DNA of 36,070 nucleotides from CANDYO01 sp049653745. Lineage in GTDB: Bacteria > Pseudomonadota > Alphaproteobacteria > Rickettsiales > CANDYO01. The stretch is from positions 1 to 36,070 of the forward strand of contig JBASGW010000043.1 in the NCBI GenBank assembly GCA_049653745.1, given 5' to 3'. Shown piece by piece: positions 24,230-34,532 of the stretch. Made by a program: the position numbers and the translations under genes. How positions within the stretch are numbered: the first letter of the stretch is position 1; each line of letters begins with the position of its first letter. The notes beneath the pieces were generated by a model that worked only from the letters and a program-made list of their open reading frames with translations, did not search any database and was not told the DNA's origin.

Positions 24230-24260
24230 AAAAGCCTCTCTTTATAAAAGAAAGGCTTTT
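24230..24260. terminator. Shared terminator between ftsA and rpoC
   Basis: AAAAGCCTCTCT (24230-24241) pairs with AGAAAGGCTTTT (24249-24260) around a 7-base loop, with A runs on one side and T runs on the other, so it can act in both directions. The one imperfect pair is C-A on the plus strand but G-U on the minus strand, which favours termination of the rpoBC transcript. The rest of the gap (24049-24229) shows no gene. Confidence 0.75.
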
Positions 24261-24284
24261 AATTTTTAAATTTACTCTTGAAGT

Positions 24285-27200
24285 TTATTCCACTAAATCT
24301 GCATCACTATTAGCTGCATTTTTAGCATTCTCAGCATGATCAAGTATTGCCGCTCTAGCTTTAACCTCATTGATATAAAAGCCAGTTCCTGCAGGTATTA
24401 ATCTACCAACAATAACATTCTCTTTAAATCCTTGAAGACGATCAAATTTACCAGCAACAGCCGATTCAGTAAGAACTCTTGTGGTTTCTTGGAACGAAGC
24501 AGCAGAAATAAATGATCTAGTTTGCAATGATGCCTTAGTAATACCTTGTAACACTGAAATAGATGTTGCAGGAGCATAACCTTTAGCAATTGATTTCTGA
24601 TTTATTTCTTCAAATTCTTGTTTGTCAATTTGTTCTCCAGCTAACAATGTTGTTTCACCAGAATGAGTTATCTCAACTTTTTGTAACATTTGACGAATAA
24701 TCACTTCAATATGCTTATCATCAATTTTAACACCTTGAAGGCGATAAACTTGCTGAATTTCTGAGACCATATATTGAGCTAAAGCTTCAACACCCATAAC
24801 TTTCAAGATATCATGCAATACAGGGTTACCATCTAATAGAAGGTCACCTTTCTTAATATAATCTCCTTCATTAACCGACACATGTTTACCGCGAGGAATC
24901 ATATATTCCACAGGCTCTATGTCTTTTTCTACTGGTCTTATAATAATACGTCTCTTGGTTTTGTAATCTTTACCAAATTCCACATGACCTTCTATTTCTG
25001 AAATAACAGCATGGTCTTTAGGTTTACGAGCTTCAAAGAATTCAGCCACTTTTGGTAGACCACCGGTAATATCACGAGTTTTACTAGACTCTCTTGGAAT
25101 ACGAGCAATAACGTCACCAGCATGAACTTCTGAAGAATCATCTACATTTAAAATTGCATTAATTGGTAAGAAATATCTTGCTTCAAGCCCATTAGCTAGA
25201 ATCTTAACATTATCTTGCTCATCAACTAACATAATTCTTGGACGCAAATCTGCTCCGCGAGTTTGTTGTTTCCAATCCACTACCACTTTACTTGAAATTC
25301 CAGTAGCTTCATCTAATAGATCTCTTACTGAAACACCTTCCATTAAATCACGATATGAAGCTTTACCGCTCTTTTCAGTGATAATAGGTATAGTATATGG
25401 ATCCCACTGAGCAATAACATCGCCTTTTTTAACCAAGTCACCTTCATCAACATTAAGCTTAGCACCATAAGGAACTTTAAATCTTGCTTTTTCATGATCT
25501 TTTGCATCAGCTAAAACCACTTCACAAGTTCTGCTCATAACCACTTTACGCCCGTCACTATCCACAACTATGTTGCGATTAATAAGGTATATTTTAGCAT
25601 CATGAGAAGCCTCAACATTAGATATTTCAGCACCTTTAGTAGCTGCACCACCAATGTGGAAAGTACGCATGGTAAGCTGAGTACCTGGCTCACCAATAGA
25701 CTGAGCAGCAATAACACCAATAGCTTCACCTGGACTTACTAAGTCACCAGTTGCTAAGTCACGACCATAACATTTTGAACATGCACCATTTGTGGTTTCA
25801 CAAGTAAGCACTGATCTAACTTTTAATGTTTCAATACCAACGGCATCAATTTTTTCTACTATGTCTTCAGTTATCATCTCGTTTTTAGCAAGAATTAACT
25901 CATTAGTAACTGGATGATGAATATCATTAGAAGTTACTCTTCCTAAGATTTTCTCAGATAATGGTATGGTTATTTCACCACCATCAATTGTTGCTTTAAC
26001 TATCATACCATTTTCAGTACCACAATCATATTCTTGAGTGATATAATCCATAGCCACGTCAACAAGACGTCTAGTTAAATAACCAGAGTTAGCAGTTTTA
26101 AGAGCAGTATCGGCAAGTCCTTTACGCGCTCCATGGGTTGAAGTAAAGTATTCTAAAACGCTTAAACCTTCTTTTAAGTTCGAAGTAATTGGAGTTTCAA
26201 TAATTTCACCAGAAGGTCTGGCCATCAAGCCCCTCATTCCAGCAAGCTGTCTTATCTGTGCAGCTGAACCCCTAGCACCAGAGTGAGCCATCATATATAT
26301 TGAATTAACTCTTTCCTGATTTGATTTAGCGCCTGTAACATTTTGTAAAGTTGAGATTTCTTTAATCAAATCTGTAGCAACTTTATCAGTACATTTAGAC
26401 CAAATATCAATAACCTTATTGTATTTTTCGCCTAAAGTAATCAAACCATCAGAATATTGTTTCTCAAATTCTTTAACTTCAGTAAGAGTATTCTTAATGT
26501 GAGTCTCTTTGGTTTTAGGAACAACCATATCATCCTTACCAATAGATACGCCAGATTTACAAGCATAACTAAAACCAAGCTGCATAAGCTTGTCTGCAAA
26601 AATAACTGTTTGTTTTTGTCCACAATGACGGAATACCATATCAATTAAATGCGAAATTTCTTTCTTGGTAAGCAATTTATTGATATTTTCAAAAGCAATT
26701 TTTTCATTAAGCAACTCTGAAACTATTATTCTTCCTGGAGTTGAATTAACTAATACAAATTCTTCTTCACCATTAACATTTTTTTCTTTACGGCGGAATT
26801 TAATTTTTGAGTGCAAAGTTACAGCTTTATTATAAAGAGCATGATTTAATTCACTACTATTTAAGAAACACATGCCTTCACCTGGCTCATTTTCTAATTC
26901 CATAGTTAAATAATATAATCCTAAAATTATATCTTGTGATGGGACAATGATCGGCTTACCATTTGATGGACTCAATATGTTATTACTAGACATCATTAAC
27001 ACTCTACACTCAAGTTGAGCTTCAAGTGATAAAGGAACGTGAACTGCCATTTGGTCACCATCAAAGTCAGCATTAAATGCAGCACAAACTAAAGGATGCA
27101 ATTTAATAGCCTTTCCTTCAATCAAGGTAGGTTCAAAAGCTTGAATACCAAGTCTATGAAGAGTTGGAGCACGATTTAACATCACTGGATGTTCTCTAAT

Positions 27201-28436
27201 TACTTCTTCAAGAATATCCCACACTTCAGGTCTTTCACTTTCAACCATTTTCTTTGCAGTTTTAATGGTGGTAGAAATACCATATAATTCTAATTTTGCA
27301 TAAATAAATGGCTTAAATAATTCTAAGGCCATTTTCTTTGGTAAACCACATTGATGAAGTTTTAATTCAGGACCAACAACAATTACTGAACGACCAGAAT
27401 AATCAACACGCTTACCAAGAAGATTCTGACGGAACCTACCTTGTTTACCTTTCAACATATCACTAAGTGATTTGAATGGACGTTTATTAGCGTTTTTAAC
27501 TACTCTTGCACGACGACCATTATCAAATAATGCATCAACAGATTCTTGAAGCATTCTTTTTTCATTACGAACGATAATATCAGGAGCTCTAAGTTCAAGC
27601 AAACGACGTAAACGATTATTACGATTAATTACTCGACGATATAATTCATTTAAGTCTGAAGTAGCAAATCTGCCACCATCTAACATCACCAAAGGACGAA
27701 TCTCTGGAGGAATAACTGGCAATACATCTAAAATCATCCACTCAGGCTTATTGCCAGAATCAATAAAATCTTCAACTAATTTCAATCTTTTTACTGATTT
27801 TTTTCTTTTAGTATCTGAAGTTGACTCTGTAATTTCTGATCTTAACTGAAGTTGAATTGCCACTAAATCTAGTTTAGAAAGCATTTCTTTTACTGCTTCT
27901 GCACCAATCATTGCAGTGAAACTATCTTCACCATATTCATCTAGAGCTTTATAATATTGCTCTTCACTTAAAACTTCATGCTTAGAAAAAGGAGAAACTC
28001 CTGGATCAGTAACAATATATGCTTCAAAATATAATATTTTTTCTAATTCTTTTAAAGTAATGTCTAGAAGAATACTAATTCTTGATGGTAATGATTTTAA
28101 AAACCAAATATGAGCAACTGGAGAAGCAAGCTCAATATGCCCCATTCTTTCACGACGAACTTTTGAAGTGGTAACTTCAACGCCACATTTTTCACAAACA
28201 ACACCACGATATTTCATTCTTTTATATTTGCCACAAAGACATTCATAATCTTTAACTGGGCCAAATATTCTTGAACAAAATAAACCATCACGTTCTGGTT
28301 TAAAAGTTCTGTAGTTAATTGTTTCAGGCTTTCTTACTTCACCAAAAGACCATGATCTTATCTTATCTGGACTGGCAATAGAAATTCTCATTAAGTCAAA
28401 ATCATAACTATCTTGAGCATTAAATAAATTCATCAT
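24285..28436 (-). CDS. rpoC: RNA polymerase subunit beta-prime
   Basis: The catalytic beta-prime subunit has 1383 residues, normal for alphaproteobacteria. The N-terminal zinc site CLCGK...CEKCG uses Cys66, Cys68, Cys81 and Cys84. The active-centre motif NADFDGDQMA lies around residue 450 and binds the catalytic magnesium. The bridge-helix/trigger-loop region includes GARGSAAQIRQLAGMRGLM, and the second zinc site is in CETTNGACSKCYGRD. AGGAG is 12 bases before the ATG, and a second ATG follows directly. It is separated from rpoB by 57 bases and is the last gene of the operon. Confidence 0.98.
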   Translation of the reverse strand: MMNLFNAQDSYDFDLMRISIASPDKIRSWSFGEVRKPETINYRTFKPERDGLFCSRIFGPVKDYECLCGKYKRMKYRGVVCEKCGVEVTTSKVRRERMGHIELASPVAHIWFLKSLPSRISILLDITLKELEKILYFEAYIVTDPGVSPFSKHEVLSEEQYYKALDEYGEDSFTAMIGAEAVKEMLSKLDLVAIQLQLRSEITESTSDTKRKKSVKRLKLVEDFIDSGNKPEWMILDVLPVIPPEIRPLVMLDGGRFATSDLNELYRRVINRNNRLRRLLELRAPDIIVRNEKRMLQESVDALFDNGRRARVVKNANKRPFKSLSDMLKGKQGRFRQNLLGKRVDYSGRSVIVVGPELKLHQCGLPKKMALELFKPFIYAKLELYGISTTIKTAKKMVESERPEVWDILEEVIREHPVMLNRAPTLHRLGIQAFEPTLIEGKAIKLHPLVCAAFNADFDGDQMAVHVPLSLEAQLECRVLMMSSNNILSPSNGKPIIVPSQDIILGLYYLTMELENEPGEGMCFLNSSELNHALYNKAVTLHSKIKFRRKEKNVNGEEEFVLVNSTPGRIIVSELLNEKIAFENINKLLTKKEISHLIDMVFRHCGQKQTVIFADKLMQLGFSYACKSGVSIGKDDMVVPKTKETHIKNTLTEVKEFEKQYSDGLITLGEKYNKVIDIWSKCTDKVATDLIKEISTLQNVTGAKSNQERVNSIYMMAHSGARGSAAQIRQLAGMRGLMARPSGEIIETPITSNLKEGLSVLEYFTSTHGARKGLADTALKTANSGYLTRRLVDVAMDYITQEYDCGTENGMIVKATIDGGEITIPLSEKILGRVTSNDIHHPVTNELILAKNEMITEDIVEKIDAVGIETLKVRSVLTCETTNGACSKCYGRDLATGDLVSPGEAIGVIAAQSIGEPGTQLTMRTFHIGGAATKGAEISNVEASHDAKIYLINRNIVVDSDGRKVVMSRTCEVVLADAKDHEKARFKVPYGAKLNVDEGDLVKKGDVIAQWDPYTIPIITEKSGKASYRDLMEGVSVRDLLDEATGISSKVVVDWKQQTRGADLRPRIMLVDEQDNVKILANGLEARYFLPINAILNVDDSSEVHAGDVIARIPRESSKTRDITGGLPKVAEFFEARKPKDHAVISEIEGHVEFGKDYKTKRRIIIRPVEKDIEPVEYMIPRGKHVSVNEGDYIKKGDLLLDGNPVLHDILKVMGVEALAQYMVSEIQQVYRLQGVKIDDKHIEVIIRQMLQKVEITHSGETTLLAGEQIDKQEFEEINQKSIAKGYAPATSISVLQGITKASLQTRSFISAASFQETTRVLTESAVAGKFDRLQGFKENVIVGRLIPAGTGFYINEVKARAAILDHAENAKNAANSDADLVE

Positions 28437-28493
28437 AATTAGTAATATCTCCTAGAATTTTTCAGTCTTTTTAATGAAAAAATAAGCCAATAA

Positions 28494-31400
28494 TTAGTCT
28501 TTAAATTCATAATTCTTCTTTTGTTCTAATTCAATATTTAAACATAGTGAACGTAATTCTTTTATCATAACGTGGAATGATTCAGGTATTCCACATTTGA
28601 AATTATTATCACCACGAATAATAGAATCATAAATCTTTATTCTTCCTGAAACATCATCTGATTTTACAGTTAACATTTCTTGTAAAGTATAAGCAGCACC
28701 ATAAGCTTGTAATGCCCAACATTCCATTTCCCCTAATCTTTGGCCACCAAAATGTGATTTACCACCTAATGGCTGCTGAGTAACTAAACTATAAGGACCA
28801 ATAGAACGCGCGTGAATTTTATCATCAACTAGATGATGAAGCTTCAACATATAAATATATCCTACTGTTACAGAACGCTCGAAATATTCTCCAGTACGTC
28901 CGTCAATTAATTTCACTTGACCAGAAGTATCTAAATTTGCTTGTTTTAACATTTTTACAACATCAACTTCTTTTGCACCATCAAAAACAGGTGTTGCAAC
29001 TGGTATCCCTTTTTGTAAATTGCCAGCTAATTCAAGAACTTGTTCATTTGTAAAACCTTCAATCGTCTTACTAATTTTTTCATCATCATAAACATCATAA
29101 AGAACTGATCTTAGATGTTTCATATCACGATTATTTTTTCTATAACTTTCTAAAGCTTCAGTAACTTGTTTACCAATATTTACAGCAGCCCAACCCAAAT
29201 GAGTTTCTAAAATTTGTCCAATATTCATCCGTGATGGAACACCTAATGGATTTAATACAATATCAACTATTGTACCATCTTCTAAGTATGGCATATCTTC
29301 TGAAGGTAAAATTCTAGATACAACCCCTTTATTACCGTGTCTACCAGCCATTTTATCACCAGGCTGCAACTTATGTTTCATTGCAATGAAAACTTTTACA
29401 ACCTTAAGAGCTCCCTGCGGTAAATCATCACCAGACTGGATTCTTTCAACATTTGTTGTGTAAACTTTATTGATTTTATCAATATTTGTACGGTATTTTT
29501 CTTTTATATTTTCAATTTCTAACATAGCATCATTATCTTCAACGATAATGCTTAACCATTGTCTATTAGAATAATCTGACAATATTTCTTTAGTTAAAAT
29601 AGAACCAGACTTCAATCCTTTTGGTCCACTTACTACTATCTTGTCTAACAAAAGTTTTTCTAGTCTTGAGTTAACAACACCTTCAACTATTGATAATTCA
29701 TCATCTCTATCTTTAGTTAAGCGATCAATTTGACTACGTTCAATAGAAAGAGCTCTTTGATCTTTGTCAATTCCTCGACGAGTTAAAATTTCAACATCAA
29801 CAACAGTTCCATTTACTCCAGGAGGAAGATGCAATGATGAATCACGCATATCAGCTGCTTTTTCACCAAAAATAGCTCTTAAAAGCTTTTCTTCTGGTGT
29901 CATAGGAGATTCACTCTTTGGTGTTACTTTACCAACTAGAATATCGCCAGCCTTCACTTCTGCACCTATGTGAGCTATTCCAACTTCATCTAAATGACGC
30001 AAATGATCGTCACTAACATTAGGAATATCTCTTGTAATTTCTTCTTGTCCTAATCTTGTATCTCTAGCTACACATTCAAATTCTTCAATATGAATTGATG
30101 TAAACACATCTTCTTTTACAATACGGTCAGACATTAAAATTGAATCTTCAAAATTATAACCATTCCATGGCATGAAAGCCACAAGAACGTTTTTTCCTAA
30201 AGCTAATTCTCCTAAATCTGTACTTGGACCATCTGCGATAATATCACCTTGTTGAACTTTATCTCCAACATTAACCAATGGTCTCTGATTAATACAAGTA
30301 TTGTGATTTGAACGTTGGAATTTTTGCAAGTTATAAATTTCAAGGCCTGAAGACTCTCCTTCATTACTATCAGTAGTACGCACCACTATTCTGGTTCCGT
30401 CAACTTGTTCTATAACTCCTGAATATTTTGCAATAACTGTGGCTCCTGAGTCACTTGCAACTATGCCTTCCATTCCAGTACCCACTATTGGAGCATCAAC
30501 TCTTAATAAAGGAACAGCTTGGCGTTGCATGTTTGAACCCATTAATGCACGGTTCGCATCATCGTTTTCTAAAAATGGAATTAAAGAAGCCGCCACAGAC
30601 ACCATCTGCATCGGAGAAACATCTATAAAATGAATATTTTCTGGTGATACCATAATAAATTCACCATTTTTACGACAACTAACTAAATCAGCGGTAAAAT
30701 TACCATCAACGTCTAAATCCGCATTAGCCTGCGCAATAATATATTTTCCTTCTTCAATAGCTGAAAGATAAACAACTTCTTTCGTCACTTTAGAAGTGGT
30801 AACACGACGATAAGGACTTTCAATAAATCCATATTTATTAACCCTAGCATAAGTTGCCATTGAACTTATCAAACCAATATTCTGTCCTTCAGGAGTTTCA
30901 ATCGGGCAAATACGACCATAATGAGTTGGATGCACGTCACGCACTTCAAAACTAGCTCTTTCTCTAGTTAAGCCTCCTGGCCCTAATGCTGATAATCTTC
31001 TTTTATGAGTTATTTCTGATAATGGATTAGTTTGATCCATAAATTGAGACAATTGCGATGACGTAAAGAAATCTTTTACTGTAGCAATTAATAATTTTGA
31101 ATTAATTAAGTCGTGAGGCATCACTGAATCTAATTCTACTGCACTCATTCTATCATTAATGGCTCTTGCTAAACGAACTAATGCAATTCTGAACTGATTT
31201 TCAATCATTTCACCAACTGCTCTAACTCTACGATTACCCATGTGATCTATATCGTCAATTTCACCTACACCATCTCTTAAAAGAACGATGCTTTTAATAA
31301 TCTCTAAGATATCTTCTTTAGTTAATACTGCTACTTCTTCTGCTAAATTTAAATTCAATTTTGCATTAAGTTTAACTCTTCCAACTGCTGAAAGATCATA

Positions 31401-32585
31401 TTTTTCAGGATCAAAGAATAAGCCATTAAATACTTCTCTAGAACCCTCTAAAGTTGATGGCTCCCCTGGTCTTACTACTCTAAATATATCAACTAATGCT
31501 TCCTCTGTTTTAGAGTTTTTATCAGCATATAAAGTGTTTCTAATGTAGGCTCCAACATGAACATTATCTATATCTAATATAGAAAATTCTTTTAATTCTG
31601 TTCTTTCTAAGAAAGTTACTTTATCAGCCTTTAACTCATCACCCATAGTTAAGAATACTTCACCAGTATCTGAATTTATGACGTCTTGACCAATGAATTT
31701 ACCAATTAATTCTTCTGCTGTAATCAATCTTTCAACAAAATTATTTTCTTGTAATTGTTTCATTGTTCTAGGAGTTAACTTAGTTCCAATCTTAGCAACT
31801 ATTTCATTTGATTTAGCATCAATCAAATCATAACTTAGCTTAACACCTCTCATGCGATGATAGTTGAATTCCATCGACCAGCCATGACTTACTTTCTTTA
31901 TATTAATTTTATTATAAAAAGTGTTAAGAATGTCAGAAGAAGATAATCCAAGGGCATATAATAGAGTTGTAACATATAATTTACGCTTACGATCAATTCT
32001 AAAAAATAATAAATCTTTAGCATCAAATTCAAGATCTAACCAAGAACCTCTATATGGTATTACCCTAGCTGAATAAAGATACTTACCTGTGTTATGAGTT
32101 TTACCCATATCATGGTCAAAAAACACTCCCGGTGAACGATGCATCTGAGAAACAATAACTCTTTCTGTACCATTAACAACAAAAGTGCCGTTATGAGTCA
32201 TCATCGGTATATCACCTAAGAATACCTCTTGTTCTTTTATACCCTTAATTTCTTTAGATTGAGTATCTTCATCAATATCCCAAATAATTAATCTGAAAAC
32301 CACTTTTAATGAAGAAGAATAATTTCCACCTCTTAAGATTGGATCAGTTAATTCATATTTAATAAATTCTAATGTAGCTTGTCCTGAAGGATCTTCTATA
32401 GGAAATACTGAATTAAATACTTGATTTAAACCTATATTTTCACGTTTATCTGGACTGATGTTTGCTTGTAAAAAAAAATCGTAAGAATTTTTTTGTAACT
32501 CAATTAAGTTTGGCATTGAAGCTATTTGTTCTATCTTACCAAAACTCTTACGAATTCTTTTATTTACAGTGAACGAACTAACCAT
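28494..32585 (-). CDS. rpoB: RNA polymerase subunit beta
   Basis: The 1363-residue beta subunit. The rifampicin-binding cluster reads SSQLSQFMDQTNPLSEITHK then RRLSALGPGG, with the Asp, His and Ser positions linked to resistance unchanged from the sensitive E. coli form. Other conserved stretches are THYGRICPIETPEGQNIGLI, the flap/active-site GDKMAGRHGNKGVVS, and the C-terminal GGKSHFGGQRLGEMECWALQAYGAAYTLQEMLT clamp anchor. It follows rplL after 184 bases that hold a small hairpin, and rpoC follows. Confidence 0.98.
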   Translation of the reverse strand: MVSSFTVNKRIRKSFGKIEQIASMPNLIELQKNSYDFFLQANISPDKRENIGLNQVFNSVFPIEDPSGQATLEFIKYELTDPILRGGNYSSSLKVVFRLIIWDIDEDTQSKEIKGIKEQEVFLGDIPMMTHNGTFVVNGTERVIVSQMHRSPGVFFDHDMGKTHNTGKYLYSARVIPYRGSWLDLEFDAKDLLFFRIDRKRKLYVTTLLYALGLSSSDILNTFYNKINIKKVSHGWSMEFNYHRMRGVKLSYDLIDAKSNEIVAKIGTKLTPRTMKQLQENNFVERLITAEELIGKFIGQDVINSDTGEVFLTMGDELKADKVTFLERTELKEFSILDIDNVHVGAYIRNTLYADKNSKTEEALVDIFRVVRPGEPSTLEGSREVFNGLFFDPEKYDLSAVGRVKLNAKLNLNLAEEVAVLTKEDILEIIKSIVLLRDGVGEIDDIDHMGNRRVRAVGEMIENQFRIALVRLARAINDRMSAVELDSVMPHDLINSKLLIATVKDFFTSSQLSQFMDQTNPLSEITHKRRLSALGPGGLTRERASFEVRDVHPTHYGRICPIETPEGQNIGLISSMATYARVNKYGFIESPYRRVTTSKVTKEVVYLSAIEEGKYIIAQANADLDVDGNFTADLVSCRKNGEFIMVSPENIHFIDVSPMQMVSVAASLIPFLENDDANRALMGSNMQRQAVPLLRVDAPIVGTGMEGIVASDSGATVIAKYSGVIEQVDGTRIVVRTTDSNEGESSGLEIYNLQKFQRSNHNTCINQRPLVNVGDKVQQGDIIADGPSTDLGELALGKNVLVAFMPWNGYNFEDSILMSDRIVKEDVFTSIHIEEFECVARDTRLGQEEITRDIPNVSDDHLRHLDEVGIAHIGAEVKAGDILVGKVTPKSESPMTPEEKLLRAIFGEKAADMRDSSLHLPPGVNGTVVDVEILTRRGIDKDQRALSIERSQIDRLTKDRDDELSIVEGVVNSRLEKLLLDKIVVSGPKGLKSGSILTKEILSDYSNRQWLSIIVEDNDAMLEIENIKEKYRTNIDKINKVYTTNVERIQSGDDLPQGALKVVKVFIAMKHKLQPGDKMAGRHGNKGVVSRILPSEDMPYLEDGTIVDIVLNPLGVPSRMNIGQILETHLGWAAVNIGKQVTEALESYRKNNRDMKHLRSVLYDVYDDEKISKTIEGFTNEQVLELAGNLQKGIPVATPVFDGAKEVDVVKMLKQANLDTSGQVKLIDGRTGEYFERSVTVGYIYMLKLHHLVDDKIHARSIGPYSLVTQQPLGGKSHFGGQRLGEMECWALQAYGAAYTLQEMLTVKSDDVSGRIKIYDSIIRGDNNFKCGIPESFHVMIKELRSLCLNIELEQKKNYEFKD

Positions 32586-32718
32586 TAAAAACTCCGACTA
32601 AGTTAAGAAAATACTGAGAATATAAGAGATATCTTTGCGATTCAAATTTATTAGAAACTAATATTATAACAAAGAAAAAAATAAAAATGATCACTAATAT
32701 AAAAATAGACCCTAATAA

Positions 32719-32738
32719 AAATTCTATAAATAGAATTT
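32719..32738 (-). terminator. Small hairpin between rplL and rpoB, possible attenuator
   Basis: AAATTCTAT (32719-32727) and ATAGAATTT (32730-32738) form a perfect 9-bp stem with a 2-base loop. On the minus strand it is followed by TTATT. A partial terminator that lowers rpoBC relative to ribosomal proteins is known at this place in E. coli. This hairpin is AT-rich and weak. Confidence 0.35.
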
Positions 32739-32769
32739 AATATTAAGATCTATTCTTGTAAAATAGTAA

Positions 32770-33141
32770 TTATTTTATTTCGATTTTAGCGCCAACTTTT
32801 TCTAGTTGTTCTTTAATTTTATTAGCTTCATCTTTTGAAACTGATTCTTTTAATGCTTTTGGAGCTGCTTCAACTAAGTCTTTAGCTTCTTTTAAGCCTA
32901 AACCAGTAATAGCACGCACTTCTTTAATAACTTCAATTTTCTTATCACCAGCTGCTGCAAGAATTACATTGAACTCTGTTTGAGCTTCTTCTGCAGGTGC
33001 TGCACCAGCTGCTACAGCTGCTACTGCTACTGGAGCTGAAGCACTAACGCCCCATTGCTCTTCTAGCATCTTTGCAAGCTCAGCTGCTTGCATAACGCTC
33101 AAGCTTGATAAATCTTCTGCTATCTTTGCTAAATTAACCAT
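32770..33141 (-). CDS. rplL: Large-subunit ribosomal protein L7/L12
   Basis: This is the flexible stalk protein that recruits translation GTPases. The 123 residues have an N-terminal dimerisation helix pair (LAKIAEDLSSLSVMQAAELAKMLEEQWGV), an Ala-rich hinge (about 35-52), and the C-terminal domain with KKIEVIKEVRAITGLGLKEAKDLVE. It is separated from rplJ by 136 bases, longer than the other gaps in this operon. The gap has no gene. Confidence 0.98.
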   Translation of the reverse strand: MVNLAKIAEDLSSLSVMQAAELAKMLEEQWGVSASAPVAVAAVAAGAAPAEEAQTEFNVILAAAGDKKIEVIKEVRAITGLGLKEAKDLVEAAPKALKESVSKDEANKIKEQLEKVGAKIEIK

Positions 33142-33277
33142 TTTAAATCCTCATTTTCTAACATTAACAATAAATTAAAACAACGCATACAATACGTATT
33201 TATTACTTTTAGACTTTTAAACTATACTAAAATAGCAAAAAATCAAGATATAACTTAAATAACAAACATAAAACTTG

Positions 33278-33784
33278 TTATTTACTTGAGTAAGCATTAA
33301 GAACTCTAGCTAACTGCTCAGCCGGAGCCTTTATTACTCTTAACAACTTAGTTGCAGGAGCATTTAATAGACCAATAATTTTCGCTCTTAATTCATCTTT
33401 AGATGGCATTTCAGAAAGCATAATTATTGATTTTTTATCTACTAATTGATTATCAACTATACCGCCTAACAAAACCAAACTTGCATTTTCTTTAGCAAAC
33501 TTAGTTAAATTTTTAGCTATTGCTACTGGATCATTAGACACTACTAAAGCAGTAGGACCACTTAAAAAGCCATCTAAATCTTTCACATTAGTGTTAGCAA
33601 CCGCTATTTTAGCTAAACTATTTTTAACTACCTTAAATTTAGCTCCGCATTCACGCATTTGCCCTCTAAGAAAATTGACCTTATCAACATTTAAACCTTG
33701 ATAATGAACAATTAATACTGAAGAATGACTCTCAACTAAGCTCTTTATATCTTCAACTTCTTGTTTTTTTTCTAATCTATTCAT
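33278..33784 (-). CDS. rplJ: Large-subunit ribosomal protein L10
   Basis: L10 is the base of the L7/L12 stalk. The 168 residues contain SSVLIVHYQGLNVDKVNFLRGQMR, VVKNSLAKIAV, and FLSGPTALVVSNDPVAIAKNLTKFAKE. The C-terminal helix that binds L12 dimers is AEQLARVLNAYSSK. AAGGAAAA precedes ATG 33784. In E. coli, L10-L12 binds the rplJ leader, but here the leader is only 18 bases after rplA, so such control would have to involve the rplA coding end. Confidence 0.97.
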   Translation of the reverse strand: MNRLEKKQEVEDIKSLVESHSSVLIVHYQGLNVDKVNFLRGQMRECGAKFKVVKNSLAKIAVANTNVKDLDGFLSGPTALVVSNDPVAIAKNLTKFAKENASLVLLGGIVDNQLVDKKSIIMLSEMPSKDELRAKIIGLLNAPATKLLRVIKAPAEQLARVLNAYSSK

Positions 33785-33802
33785 AACCTATTTTCCTTAA
33801 CC

Positions 33803-34528
33803 TTATGCATTCATTGATAAGCTTGCTACATCTATAGGTAAAGAAGGCCCCATAGTGGAAGATATATATACAGACTTTAAGTAAGTCCCCTTAGAAGCAG
33901 CCGGTTTTGACTTTATCACCGCACTTAGAAGTTCTTGAGCATTTTCTAACAAATTACCTTCAGAAAAACTTATTTTACCAACACCTGCATGAATAATTCC
34001 TGTTTTATCGGCTCTAAACTCAACTTGACCAGCCTTCGCTTTAGCAATAGCACCAGCAACATCAGGAGTTACAGTACCTAACTTAGGATTTGGCATCAAG
34101 CCTTTAGGTCCTAAAATTTTAGCCACCTTACCCACTACACCCATCATATCTGGAGTAGCTATACAATAATCAAAATCAATTTTACCAGATTGGATTGCTT
34201 GAACTAAGTCGTCGTTACCAACAATATCAGCACCAGCTTTTTTTGCTTCTTCTAATTTTGCTTCTTTAGCAAAAACAGCAACTCTGATTGTTTTACCAGT
34301 ACCATGAGGCATTGATATAACACCTCTCACTTGTTGATCAGAATGCTTTGTATCAATACCAAGATTACAAGCTAATTCTAAAGTTGAGTCAAATTTAGTA
34401 AAGCTGTTATTTTTTAAGAAAGTTATTGCTTCACCAAGACTATATTTTCTTGAATTATCTATAAGAGCTCTTTTTTGACGAATGCTCTTTCCACCTTTTC
34501 CAGCCACTAAATATTTTGCTTTAGCCAT
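33803..34528 (-). CDS. rplA: Large-subunit ribosomal protein L1
   Basis: L1 forms the mobile stalk near the E site and can repress its own operon. The 241 residues include a short N-terminal extension (KYLVAGKGGKSIRQKRALID). Then come FDSTLELACNLGIDTKHSDQQVRGVISMPHGTGKT, ILGPKGLMPNPKLGTVT and a C-terminal KGTYLKSVYISSTMGPSLPID. AAGGATAATAAA precedes the ATG. It is separated from rplK by 4 bases. Confidence 0.97.
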   Translation of the reverse strand: MAKAKYLVAGKGGKSIRQKRALIDNSRKYSLGEAITFLKNNSFTKFDSTLELACNLGIDTKHSDQQVRGVISMPHGTGKTIRVAVFAKEAKLEEAKKAGADIVGNDDLVQAIQSGKIDFDYCIATPDMMGVVGKVAKILGPKGLMPNPKLGTVTPDVAGAIAKAKAGQVEFRADKTGIIHAGVGKISFSEGNLLENAQELLSAVIKSKPAASKGTYLKSVYISSTMGPSLPIDVASLSMNA

Positions 34529-34532
34529 TTTA

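Noticed and set aside
24139..24339. Small plus-strand ORF between ftsA and rpoC
   Set aside because: It runs through the terminator hairpin and into the antisense of rpoC, and has no ribosome site.
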